Both the position numbers and the translations under genes were made by a program. A stretch of 64,000 nucleotides of DNA from assembly GCA_964036315.1 (NCBI GenBank), contig OZ038517.1, positions 24,431,862-24,495,861 on the forward strand. Reading direction: 5' to 3'. Shown in pieces: positions 55,485 to 64,000 of this stretch (position 1 is the stretch's first letter; every line of letters begins with the position of its first letter). This stretch comes from Acanthosepion esculentum (lineage: Eukaryota; Mollusca; Cephalopoda; Sepiida; Sepiidae). The notes below the pieces were generated by a model. The model did not search any database. It saw only the letters and a list, made by a program, of their open reading frames with translations, and was not told the origin of the DNA.

Positions 55485-55665
55485 AATGGATGCTGGACAA
55501 TTACCTTACAAATTAGACTAGAAGAAAAAAAATGCTTCCCCGAAAACAGTTCAGAACTCAAAGAACATCCTATATGAGAAGAATTTTTCTCACTTTTTTC
55601 TTTTCTTAAATGTCCTGCCCTTCAGGTCATATACGATCGTGACTCTCCACAGCTTTCTTTTTCTT
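55485..55665. pseudogene. LINE beta scraps in both orientations
   Basis: 'catggcaatggatgctggac' (55481, plus) is the ECWT region; 'gtcctgcccttcaggtcata' and 'gactctccacagctttc' (55612-55655) are the reversed 3' terminus. Confidence 0.55.
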
Positions 55666-55669
55666 AAAA

Positions 55670-55920
55670 AGAATAATAATCTATGAATTGCCATGACTTC
55701 TTGGGAAAACTAGTGGGATGATTTCCTATTGCTTCTCTATAATTTTGAATTCAGTTTTCTTGCTCCTAGACTGAATGCAACTTATGGCTAAAGAGCCTAG
55801 TCTATTCTGTTATTTAACCCATTGCCGGGTGGGATGCAAAGAGATAGATACATGTTCTTCCCAAGGGCATTTATGTGAAAGTGTAAGCAACAATGACAGA
55901 GTTTGAACTCTGCTTACCAG
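55670..55920 (-). mobile_element. SINE family A copy, reversed
   Basis: Minus strand: 'ctggtaagcagagttcaaac', 'ttcacataaatgcccttggg', 'caatgggttaaataacagaa', 'tagactaggctctttagcc' and 'gaattcaaaat'. It separates LINE beta pieces. Confidence 0.75.
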
Positions 55921-55964
55921 TTCTCCTTTTCATGCTGAAAACATTTATGAATTACAAATAAACA

Positions 55965-56195
55965 GCTGTTAGCAGACAGAGGATGAGAACAGATGGTTTG
56001 TAGAATTTAACACACACAGCACATGTGAGGCAAAATAAGTAGAGATGAGCAATGAGATTTGTTTCAACAAGTGGATGTCAAAGCAAGGACCACAAAGACA
56101 AAAATGAGTTGTAAATGAATATGTGATACTAAAAGCAATAAAAGACTGGTAGTTGATAGCCATGATCACCCACATCCTGAAAGGACATGGTACAA
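55965..56195 (+). pseudogene. LINE beta 3' fragment
   Basis: 'gcaataaaagactggtagtt' and 'gatagccatgatcacccaca' with 'tcctgaaaggacatgg' match the LINE beta terminus. Confidence 0.6.
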
Positions 56196-56572
56196 AATTG
56201 TTTTTTTTTTTAATTCTTTCTTATGAGAATCAGTAGAACAATATTGACTGTTTTGGGTTTACTGAGTTCTTCCCCTTGATTGCCCCTCAGAGAAGGCTAG
56301 CAGGTGTTTAATCAATACTATCAAGGTTGATGCCTTCTGGCATTGACACTAAGATGGATAGGGAAGAAAGAGTGAAAGAAAAAGAGAAAGAGAGAGGAAG
56401 AAAGACAGACCTGTTGGTAAGGTGAGGTGCTGGTCTAGGCTGGACGCCACCCCACTACCTGGAAATTATGAGAACTAACTGCAGTGTGCATTTTCTTACT
56501 TAGAGCCTGTTTCTGACTCAAAACCCAGCTTACAGCTGTACCATTTTGAAATGCTGTTTCTTGTACAGTCAC

Positions 56573-56770
56573 TGGTTAAGCAATGTCGAGTTTGGTCAGT
56601 ACCTAGATGGGTGACTGCTTGGGAATACCACATGATGTAAGCTTGGATGTGTGGTGGTATAATAGATAACAGATTGTAACTGGAAATCAGCTGGCCAAGT
56701 TTCAATTCTAGTCAGATTCATTGTATTACACACAAATAACCCCAGGAAAGATATGAATCCACCTCTTTAC
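56573..56770 (+). mobile_element. SINE family A with 5S head, left part (interrupted)
   Basis: 'ggttaagcaatgtcgagttt', 'ggtcagtacctagatgggtg' and 'actgcttgggaatacca' (56574-56630) keep the 5S internal control region well. Then 'ggtggtataatagataac' (A box), 'gccaagtttcaattctagt' (B box) and 'aggaaagatatgaatccacc'. Family B is inserted at 56771. Confidence 0.85.
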
Positions 56771-57232
56771 CCGTTCTGGGTATGATGATAAACTACATCC
56801 GTGTCCTCAGTAAGACGATAAACTACATTCAACAGCAAGGCTTCTGACCAGGAGGTTTTGAATGTGGAACAACCTCATAATTGCTGGTCTTCTCAGGTCC
56901 ACCCTGACCCAGGATGGTAGCACCTGTTAGGGTCTCAGCTATGGGTCAATAGTTAGCCTAGAACTAGGATCAAAATGCTATGAAAGTGTAAAAATAGGTC
57001 TTAATACCAGAAATACTTTGTAAAAAAAATTGTTACCAGCAATAAATTTTTTGAAGAAAATTTATTACCAGCTATACATTTTTGGAAAAAAATATTACCA
57101 GAAATAGATTTCTGAAGGAAAAATATTACTAGCAATACATGTTTGAAAAAAAAAATATTACCAACAATAAAAATTTTGTTGGCATTAAATAACCCATTGT
57201 GGTTGATATGCTGTAAAACAAATCAAACCAAA
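56771..57232 (+). mobile_element. SINE-like family B inserted in family A
   Basis: Flanked by ccacctctttac (56759-56770) and ccacctcttaac (57233-57244), a 12-bp duplication with one mismatch. Two 5' units of 'tgggtatgatgataaactac' type, then the family core, then about six 3' subrepeats 'attaccagcaataaattttt', and the tail 'ggttgatatgctgtaaaac'. At 462 bp it is longer than the 350-bp copy because of the extra subrepeats. Confidence 0.85.
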
Positions 57233-57244
57233 CCACCTCTTAAC

Positions 57245-57370
57245 TTCCCAACTATGGGTTAATTAGTAGGAATTGTATCAGTCAATCTCAAAAAAGAATT
57301 CTTCCAATAAAAAATGTTCCAGTTTCATGTAACTTTCAAAAGGTCGATAAGCATATGAAAATCATCAGAT
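57245..57370 (+). mobile_element. SINE family A, right part (interrupted)
   Basis: 'caactatgggttaattagta', 'ttgtatcagtcaatctcaaa' and 'aggtcgataagcatatgaaa' complete the copy begun at 56573. Confidence 0.75.
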
Positions 57371-57451
57371 TCAAAACCATCTAGCAATAAGCCTGTCTAT
57401 ATAAAAAAAAAAAAAATTTAATTAAATTTTCATTCAGATATACAATATTTA

Positions 57452-57700
57452 ATGAAAATAGGAGTGGAAATGTTCCAGCCAAGTTGTGACAATTTTTGCA
57501 GGCCACCCAAGAAACATGCTGTCTCATGTTATCCAGAATTAATGTTACAAGAAAAGGTTTCATCAAAAGAAAAACACAGAACCACTTGGGTATTCACCTA
57601 TGACATTTACTCATCTCTATCAAAACTTACCTGTCCTAAGAAAATTAGGGAAATAATTAAGCAGTATCTGGAATCAATCAATTTACCTTTTTATCATTAA
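57452..57700 (+). CDS. Small open frame or possible terminal exon, 82 codons
   Basis: ATG at 57452 opens MKIGVEMFQPSCDNFCRPPK, continuing VSCYPELMLQEKVSSKEKHR, TYDIYSSLSKLTCPKKIREI and IKQYLESINLPFYH, stop. An acceptor-like 'tgacaatttttgcag' at 57487-57501 could make the part from 57502 a last exon (about 66 codons). Residue use is balanced and non-repetitive, unlike most frames here. No domain recognised and no clear polyadenylation signal. Confidence 0.25.
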   Translation: MKIGVEMFQPSCDNFCRPPKKHAVSCYPELMLQEKVSSKEKHRTTWVFTYDIYSSLSKLTCPKKIREIIKQYLESINLPFYH

Positions 57701-57871
57701 TGATTATCAGTAATATTGATTGATGAATGTGCACCTGGCATGGCATATACTTTTACCCATTATTCATTTTATCATAAAATAAAAAGTTTTAGATTTTGGT
57801 TTGTAAGACTTTACAGGTTGATTCTGATATTTATTAATAATATTTTACAATTTTTTTTTTATCATTTCAAG

Positions 57872-57990
57872 CAAGGCAATAAAGCCACTAGGACACAAGG
57901 GTTTACTGAGTGTGAAAAAAAACCCCCATAAATTAAGGAGAGACAACAATAAAATAATAAGACAGCAGATAAAGATTGACATTGCTCAGA
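57872..57990 (-). mobile_element. LINE alpha tail
   Basis: 'gcaaggcaataaagccacta', 'ggacacaagggtttactgag' and 'aaggagagacaacaataaaa' match the LINE alpha tail in reverse, one of its best-kept copies. Confidence 0.75.
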
Positions 57991-58049
57991 GCCCGACCAG
58001 ATGTGCTGAAACTCCAACACCACCCCATCCTACCCCATCAGCCAATCTC

Positions 58050-59050
58050 AAGAAATCTCATGGGTGAGGAAAAAAAGGAAAGAAAAATATTCTCAATCTC
58101 TTCAGTGATATAAAAAAAAAAAAAAGAAAAGAAAGTTACCTTACCTCTGTTTATGCATATTCTTGGTCAACAAGACCACACAGCCTTTTTGCCCAGGGTT
58201 ACTCCAAAATATTAATTAATTTTTCTTTATCACTTGTATCCAAAAGAATCTGAAATAATGTTGCATATAAAATTTTTGTGGGCAAATGTCATAGAAATTT
58301 AAACAAACAAACCCATCAGGCTAATCTCTATCTTTGTAGGGACATTTTTCTTTTGGATGGCCAATTCAAGCCAGATGGGTTTTCCTGGCTTTATGTCCAG
58401 ATCTTTAAATGTTATATGGTGACCACCCAGTTTCATTATCAACAACATGTTTTCCTATTTGACATCTTCAAGGATACATTAATGGTGTCTTCTCATTGGC
58501 AGGAAGTAGGATGAGTATTCATGGTTTTGCTCAGTCTTACTGAATTTTGTCTAGTCAAATCTGGGTTCAGATCTCCTTGGAATTGCTCAGGAGTTCACTT
58601 ACTACTTTGAAATATGATTTTTCAACACATTTCATTTTTAATTTTCTCAACTTTTCAATCTATCTCCCTGTGAATTCTGACAGTTATCATCCCATTAGTA
58701 GATTCTTTTCTCTTCCTTCTTTCTTTCTTTTTTGTTTGATCACCCCACTGAGATCCCAATTTCAAAATTCTAATTTTCTGGCAGCCATATTGAAATTTTT
58801 CTTCTCTTGTAAAATTAATCACCAAACATCCTTACTTTGATTTTTGTATCAAGTTTTATATTTTTGAAACTTTTCTTTTAATTTTTAGTTTCGTATTTGT
58901 CATAAAAATTGAACAAAAATATTAGTCTGTATGCTTTTCAATTCAGCTGATAGTTTTCTTACACCCCACCCCAACTACCTTCTTTATACACCCTCCACTA
59001 CATTCTTTCTTCTTTCTCATCATTATCTATGAGATAAAGAGATATTTGAA
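58050..59050. other. No recognised gene
   Basis: Pyrimidine-rich patches and one 97-codon frame (58547-58840) with F/S/L-rich composition and no splice or domain support. Confidence 0.4.
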
Positions 59051-59055
59051 TATGA

Positions 59056-59060
<5 letters not shown>

Positions 59061-59096
<36 letters not shown>
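59061..59096. repeat. (AT)n microsatellite
   Basis: Uninterrupted AT tract. Confidence 0.95.
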
Positions 59097-59099
<3 letters not shown>

Positions 59100-59764
59100 T
59101 GATTGTGGAGTATTTATTGGAAGACTTATAAATATTATTAAAATTAACACATACATAAACAGCATAAGTGAACATCAATAATAAAAAATTCTTAGTTACG
59201 AAAATTATTAGTTTTAGTAAGAAAAAAATGGAGTTGATTTTGTTAATGCTTTTTGTTGAATTATTATTTATGGGTGTCAGTCTAGGAGTAGGACAACTCT
59301 GTCTTCAAAATCATGCAGAAGACAACAGGAAAGCATTTTACTGTTTTTCCCAAGATGTCTTGGCAATTCACGGATAATGTGGAAAAGGGAGCTGTGGAGA
59401 GCCATGATCTTGAATTTAAAAAATTTTCATTTTCAACTTGTGTTTTATGTTAGGTTTTAGTTTGTAAATGAATAAAGTGCCACATGAATTTTTACTTATA
59501 AATAAATCCGAACTATATAGCCTAGAGAAATATGTTTTTGATTGGCTGCTTGTACCACAAATATGGTGTGTCTCTTCCTTTCAAGTGTCAGATTGGAAGC
59601 TGCCATCTTTGGAATCTGCTGTCTCTGTACATCTGAAAGAGAGAAACAAGAATGTTAGAAATTTTTTATATGCTATAGAATGCTATACTAGATTGTCTTC
59701 TATCTGTAGCTCTCCCGATATATGCTCTCAAATATCCAGCCCCCCCCAATCTTTTGTGCTGATG

Positions 59765-59995
59765 GTGTAAAGGTTATCAATGCGGAAAGTAGAATTGGCG
59801 AGCCAAGTTCAAATTAACATGCAGGTCTGTTGTGTTCAAGTTTGTTTAAATTCCTTTGGGAAAGGCATGAGTTCATCTTTTCTCCCTCCTCAGCTATGGG
59901 TTAAATAGCAAGCCAGATGTGGTTCTCCAGCCCTGGATGGCAACCAGTTTAGGAGGAGGACAACTGTGAATTAAAAATCAGCCTAAAAATGGATG
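59765..59995 (+). mobile_element. SINE family A, tRNA-headed copy
   Basis: 'gtgtaaaggttatcaatgcg' (A box), 'gccaagttcaaattaaca' (B box), 'ttgggaaaggcatgagttca', 'gctatgggttaaatagcaag', 'ccctggatggcaaccagttt' and 'aggaggaggacaactg'. No 5S head. Confidence 0.85.
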
Positions 59996-60093
59996 GGCTC
60001 TATCAGTTTATCTTACTCTAGATACATCCGCTGCTGCAGTGTCTGTGACAACCTTTTACTTTAATGGATTATGGGACTCATTCAGAGAGAGAC

Positions 60094-60119
60094 AATATAT
60101 ATATATATATATATATATC
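60094..60119. repeat. (AT)n microsatellite
   Basis: Short AT tract. Confidence 0.9.
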
Positions 60120-60444
60120 TATAAATATAAATATATGCATTGAATAATAAAGACACATTGTCTATTTATTTTTATACTGATCCTTTTCAGTTGTCTAGTT
60201 AGTTTTGTGACGTTAAGATGAAATTTATCAAGTAGTTGTAGATAATGGTCTTAGAAAAGATCGAAAGTATTTTGGTTAGAAGAAACTACTCTGCCTTCCT
60301 TCATGAATTTTATCTTGACATCAAGAAACTGGTTAGAGAACTGGAAAGGATCAGTATAAAAATAAGTAGACACAATATATCTATATTATTCAATGAACTT
60401 TATATATTATTACTATGAATTATTTTGAGTGGGTACACTAACAC

Positions 60445-60745
60445 CTGAAACACCAGGCACTATAGTGATTTTCCAAGCATAGCTTAGGTGTGGCACAAGG
60501 CTGACCGTATGGGGCACCCAGTGAGGATCGAACTCACTACTCAGTCATAATTGTTCTAGTGAGACAAGCTTGCTAACAATTACACTGCCTTGAGGTACCC
60601 AAAGATGATTTTCTAAGCATAGCTTAGATGTGGCACAGGGCCGAAAGTATGGGGCACCCAGAGAAGATTGAACTCACTACTCAGTCATAATTGTTCTAGC
60701 ACGACAAGCTTGCTAACAATTACACCACCTCGGGGTGCCCAAATA
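60445..60745 (-). mobile_element. SINE family C, tandem dimer, reversed
   Basis: Two copies (about 60460-60600 and 60601-60742) in tandem. Minus strand: 'ggtggtgtaattgttagcaa' (A box), 'tgagttcgatcctcac' in the first and 'tgagttcaatcttctc' in the second (B box), then 'gggtgccccatac', 'tgtgccacacctaagctatg'. A single plus copy lies at 26905. Confidence 0.8.
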
Positions 60746-61121
60746 CCAGGCGCTATAAGCTTGGATATTTGTTAAATTTCAATATATTCTTGAAGGCTTG
60801 CAATACGTGAACCCCTAGCTGTATCAGCCCATTGAGTTTACCAGAATCTATTCATAGGCTACATTTTGGCAGTTGGATCCTTGACTCTGTTGTTGCTGAT
60901 TGGAGATTTCAAGCTTCAAAAATGTAGATCCACCACTGTCAACACTGTGTCATCTACATACCTAATTTTGTTTGTGTTTTCATCTTGAAGTTTTGAATTA
61001 TGTCCACATTGTTACTCGAGTGCTTGATTTGCAAACCTGACTTTTCTCTCCATTCCAAGATGTTTGCTTGAATCTTGAAAGTGCTTTCTTTATATACCTT
61101 CCTTTCCTCTCCACAGTACCT

Positions 61122-61560
61122 TACACTGACCGAAATATCAGTGCTACTATAGTATGTAGTCTACCATGACATGAAACACTATAGCATGCAGTCTACTTCA
61201 TTTACAACTACAGTATGTGGTCTGCTGCAGTAACAGTATAGCATATCTAGCAGATTGTTCTCTTGCAAAAATGCAACTGATGTTTCCTTAGTCAAGATGA
61301 CAAGTCTATAAAAGTCTTTCAGCAACATTTTAATCTGAAGGAAGTTATCTAGCTGATGTTAATGGTTTTAGACCTGGGGGGCAGATTCTGATGTGGGAGC
61401 TTCATTTCCTTCCTTTTATGGGGACAGGACACACTAAAGTTGAGGTGATGATAGACTGCTGTTGGGTGGCATGTGAGGTGTGGTCATGGTTGAATTCATA
61501 GTGCAGTAGACTGCATACTATAGTTGTAAATGAGGTAGACCGCATGCTATATTTGCACCC
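61122..61560. mobile_element. Foldback-type element with 'agtctac' subterminal repeats
   Basis: 'catttacaactacagtatgt' plus 'ggtctgctgca' (61199) is answered by 'gcagtagactgcatactata' plus 'gttgtaaatg' (61503). Further 'tagtatgtagtctac' and 'tagcatgcagtctac' copies lie at the left end. The roughly 280-bp middle has no coding capacity. Confidence 0.6.
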
Positions 61561-62029
61561 AAATAGGTTTCAAATTTGTTATAAATTATCTTCAGTAATG
61601 AAGAAATAACTGTATTTGAAAAATAAATAAATTATGGTTTCATTGTGGAATTAATGTGGCAGCAGAACTGTTTTTAAAAAAAAAAAAAAAATCACTCACA
61701 TTAAATACAAAATTTCTTTACAGAGAGTCGAAATATGGAGCAAAATATTTTACAATAGAAAAATCTCATTATCTGTACATATTTAATTGTTAGGATAAAT
61801 ATTTTTTGAGTTTGAATTTTACATGTCAGGTCGGGGGGGGGGGCCTTAAATTTGTTGTGAGATTTTTCTGTTATTTCAGTCATTTTCCATATATTTTATC
61901 ATCCTTTAATGTTTGTCTTTTTCATTTCTTGTTTTCTGTCCACTTTCTCTCTTTATTTCGTTGTTTTTGCCTCTCTCTCACCCTGTTCACAGTCACATCA
62001 TCGGTTCCCATATGATTACCATTACCATA

Positions 62030-62330
62030 GTTAAACAACATCAAGCCTGGTTAGTACCTAGATTGGTGACCACTTAGGAATACCAGATGCTGTAAGCTGC
62101 AGGTGGTGTAATGGATAATGGCTCGGAATTGTTAGTTGGAGAGCCGAGTTCAAATTTCAGTTGGAGTCGTTGGATTCACTTATGTGCAAATTCTCCAGCT
62201 ATGGGTTAATTATTAAGACTTGTATTACTAAACCATTAATAATCTCAAAAAAATGTTCTTACAATCTGGAAATATTTTCTGGCTTTAAATAACCTGCAAA
62301 GGATTGATAGGCTGAAGAAAAGGAATCAAT
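62030..62330 (+). mobile_element. SINE family A with 5S head
   Basis: 'catagttaaacaacatcaag', 'cctggttagtacctagattg' and 'gtgaccacttaggaatacca' (62026-62090) derive from 5S rRNA. Then 'ggtggtgtaatggataatgg' (A box), 'gccgagttcaaatttcagt' (B box), the body, 'tttaaataacctgcaaagg' and 'attgataggctga'. Confidence 0.85.
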
Positions 62331-62659
62331 CTCACTTTATTTTGTTATCTTTGTATATGTCTCTCTCTCACACTCCTTCCCACCTCTCTCTCCTGTCATA
62401 ATGGCCTGTCTCTCTCTCTCTTTTTGTTACGGCCCGTCTCTCTCCCTCTTGTCATGATGGCCTGTCTTTTTCTCTCGCTTGTCCAAGTCTATCACTCTCT
62501 CTCTCTCCTGTCATAGTGGCCGTCTCTCCCTCACCTGTCCAAATCTATATATCTCTCTTTCTCATGTCATAATAACTCCTCTCTCCTTTTTCTTTGCCTA
62601 TCTTTTCTTCCCTCTTCTGTACTTCTACTCTCATCACTGTTTTTCTGTCTATCTTCTAA

Positions 62660-63012
62660 CATATTTCTCTTTCTCTCTCTCTCTCTATTCATCTTTCTCT
62701 CTCTCTCTATTCATCTTTCTCTCTCTCTCTATTCATCTTTCTCTCTCTCTCTATTCATCTTTCTCTCTCTCTCTATTCATCTTTCTCTCTCTCTCTATTC
62801 ATCTTTCTCTCTCTCTCTATTCATCTTTCTCTCTATTCATCTTTCTCTCTCTCTCTATTCATCTTTCTCTCTCTCTCTATTCATCTTTCTCTCTCTCTCT
62901 ATTTCTCTCTCTCTCTCTATTTCTCTCTCTCTCTTCATATTTCTCTCTCTTCATCTTTCTCTCTCTTCATCTTTCTCTCTATTCATCTTTCTCTCTCTCT
63001 CTATTCATCTTT
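62660..63012. repeat. 24-bp CT-rich minisatellite
   Basis: 'tctctctctctctattcatc' + 'tttc' repeats with shorter variants (16-18 bp) toward the right. The long S/L/F-rich frame on the plus strand is an artefact. Confidence 0.95.
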
Positions 63013-63239
63013 CTGCCAAAAATTAAAGAGACATCTTGGAATTTCATTCTCTAAATTGCATAAGAGAGAACATTCAAATCCTGTTTCAAAGATAATAATT
63101 TATTGTCAGAATGCGTTACATCCAACAGATTGTCCATTTATGTTCAAAATGATTGCTGAAAGAATTGTTAAGTCACAATTCTTCTTTGAAAACATTTACC
63201 AAATGCCAGCTATGACTATTTAATCAATCATATCCCGTG

Positions 63240-63473
63240 ACACAATACATTTTTTTTTTATGCTCAGGTCATCTTCAGATGCAGGAAGCCATTCCCATTG
63301 CCCTGGTTGAAGTGGATGAAATATTTTGCGCTTTGTTTTATATTGTTTCCTTTAGCTTTGTTCTAGACATTTTCTTTTTCATTTTCATGTGTGTAGTTCA
63401 GAAAGACGACTTTTTGTTTTGCCTTTTTTTAGGAGTAAATAACAAAAGCCTCCCATTTGTAAAGCAATTTTAA
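63240..63473 (+). other. Weak exon candidate after a strong acceptor
   Basis: 'ttttttttatgctcag' (63251-63267) is a good 3' splice site, followed by an open stretch starting GHLQMQEAIPIALVEVDEIF, which then turns F/V/L-rich. No donor stands out. Probably chance. Confidence 0.15.
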
Positions 63474-63540
63474 AACTGATTAAATGAGGGTGTCATCTCA
63501 CGATGAAATATTATTCCATGGATTTGTATAGCTTGTATCT

Positions 63541-63795
63541 TAACTGTAAGTTCTATGCTAACAGTTTCTTCTATCGCACTTCTCGCTTGTGGAACTCACT
63601 TCCAGCTTATTGCTTCCCAGTCAACTTTGTATTTAAATTTCTGAGGATCGATGTCAGTGGCTATCTTCTGTCTTCTTAATTCTTGTTCTTTTATTGTCAT
63701 CTCTCCTTAATAGTAGTTTTTCTTATACTATTTCACACTTAGTCACCCCTTGTGTCCTAGTAGCTTTATTGCCTTGCTTGGGGTGAATTGATTTA
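63541..63795 (+). pseudogene. LINE alpha 3' end, copy with complete tail
   Basis: Reads NSFFYRTSRLWNSLPAYCFP, then VNFVFKFLRI, and passes into the tail '...tgtgtcctagtagctttatt' 'gccttgcttggggtgaat', then poly-A. It serves as the reference for the LINE alpha tails in reverse elsewhere. Confidence 0.8.
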
Positions 63796-63837
63796 AAAAA
63801 AAAAAAGAAAGGTTTGATACCTAGGCTATACTAATTT

Positions 63838-64000
63838 CAGCACAGTACTAGATTGGTGGCAAAGTCTCACTTACAGTTGAAATGACTAAATGTAACTGTA
63901 AATTCTATACTAACAGTTTCTTCCTGCACTTTTCATTTGTGGAACTTTCTTTTGGCTTCTTGCTTCCCTGTCAACTTTGATCTTCAAAACTCTTAATGCA
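63838..64000 (+). pseudogene. LINE alpha 3' end, second copy, cut by window edge
   Basis: 'gtaaattctatactaacagt' and 'tcctgcacttttcatttgtg' repeat the 63551 copy; the frame reads NSFFLHFSFVELSFGFLLPC in shifted form and NSF..CTFHLWNFLLASCFP with correction. It runs off the right edge. Confidence 0.7.

Noticed and set aside
59468..59770. 100-codon frame as an exon
   Set aside because: An acceptor-like 'tctcttcctttcaag' lies inside, but no donor fits and the frame runs into a SINE; too weak to list.
60460..60742. True tRNA genes
   Set aside because: A and B boxes are kept but there is no cloverleaf with a paired acceptor stem; they are SINE heads.
62479..63054. 191-codon S/L/F-rich frame
   Set aside because: Translation of a CT minisatellite.

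Overview
The window looks like intergenic or intronic DNA from a cephalopod mollusc, most likely an octopus. The grounds are a strongly AT-rich composition, dozens of long (AT)n and (CA)n tracts, many tRNA-type SINE copies with the recurring phrases 'gggaaaggtatgaatcca' and 'ataagccataaaa', and remnants of several animal LINE types. The species call is inference. I find no complete host protein-coding gene, no true tRNA or rRNA gene, no operon and no CRISPR array. The longest open frames are translated tandem repeats or decayed transposon genes. A few short open frames bounded by splice-like signals (16742-16987, 20065-20320, 30740-30990 minus, 46072-46258, 57452-57700) are possible exons of genes I cannot name.

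Layout. 1-3 kb: 3' end of a Penelope-like element, a SINE-like copy and a CCAAT-bearing dispersed repeat. 3.1-4.3 kb: decayed LINE behind a 21-C run. 4.7-14.4 kb: SINEs, LINE pieces and a full-length SINE-like element (family B) with a perfect 14-bp target duplication. 15.2-17.2 kb: Copia remnant, Penelope-type box, and an open frame between direct repeats. 18.0-19.1 kb: 28-bp minisatellite, LINE 3' end and a 75-bp hairpin. 20.0-21.1 kb: nearly identical inverted copies of an exon-like segment. 22-28.4 kb: nested DNA transposon in a LINE, a second CCAAT repeat and a 120-bp tandem array. 29.6-30.1 kb: 20-bp minisatellite. 33-39.4 kb: LINE remnants, two related mariner-type elements and a 27-bp minisatellite. 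39.6-45.3 kb: chimeric 5S-rRNA/tRNA SINEs, a segment present three times, and two related Tc1-type copies. 46-52 kb: compound AT satellites, repeats carrying perfect CArG boxes, and a ribozyme-like foldback element inserted in a LINE. 53-64 kb: palindromes, nested SINEs, a SINE dimer, a CT minisatellite and LINE 3' ends.

There is no pathway here; the connected story is retrotransposition. SINE families A (5S+tRNA head) and B (no recognised promoter) carry similar 3' tails, which suggests they used the same LINE machinery. LINE alpha (motif LWNSLP) and LINE beta (motif ECWTI) recur as 5'-truncated copies and act as landing sites for younger insertions. The most notable items are the 5S-tRNA chimeric SINE, the 307-bp inverted-repeat insertion at 50213-50519, the CArG-box repeat family, and the recent inverted duplication at 20.0-21.1 kb.
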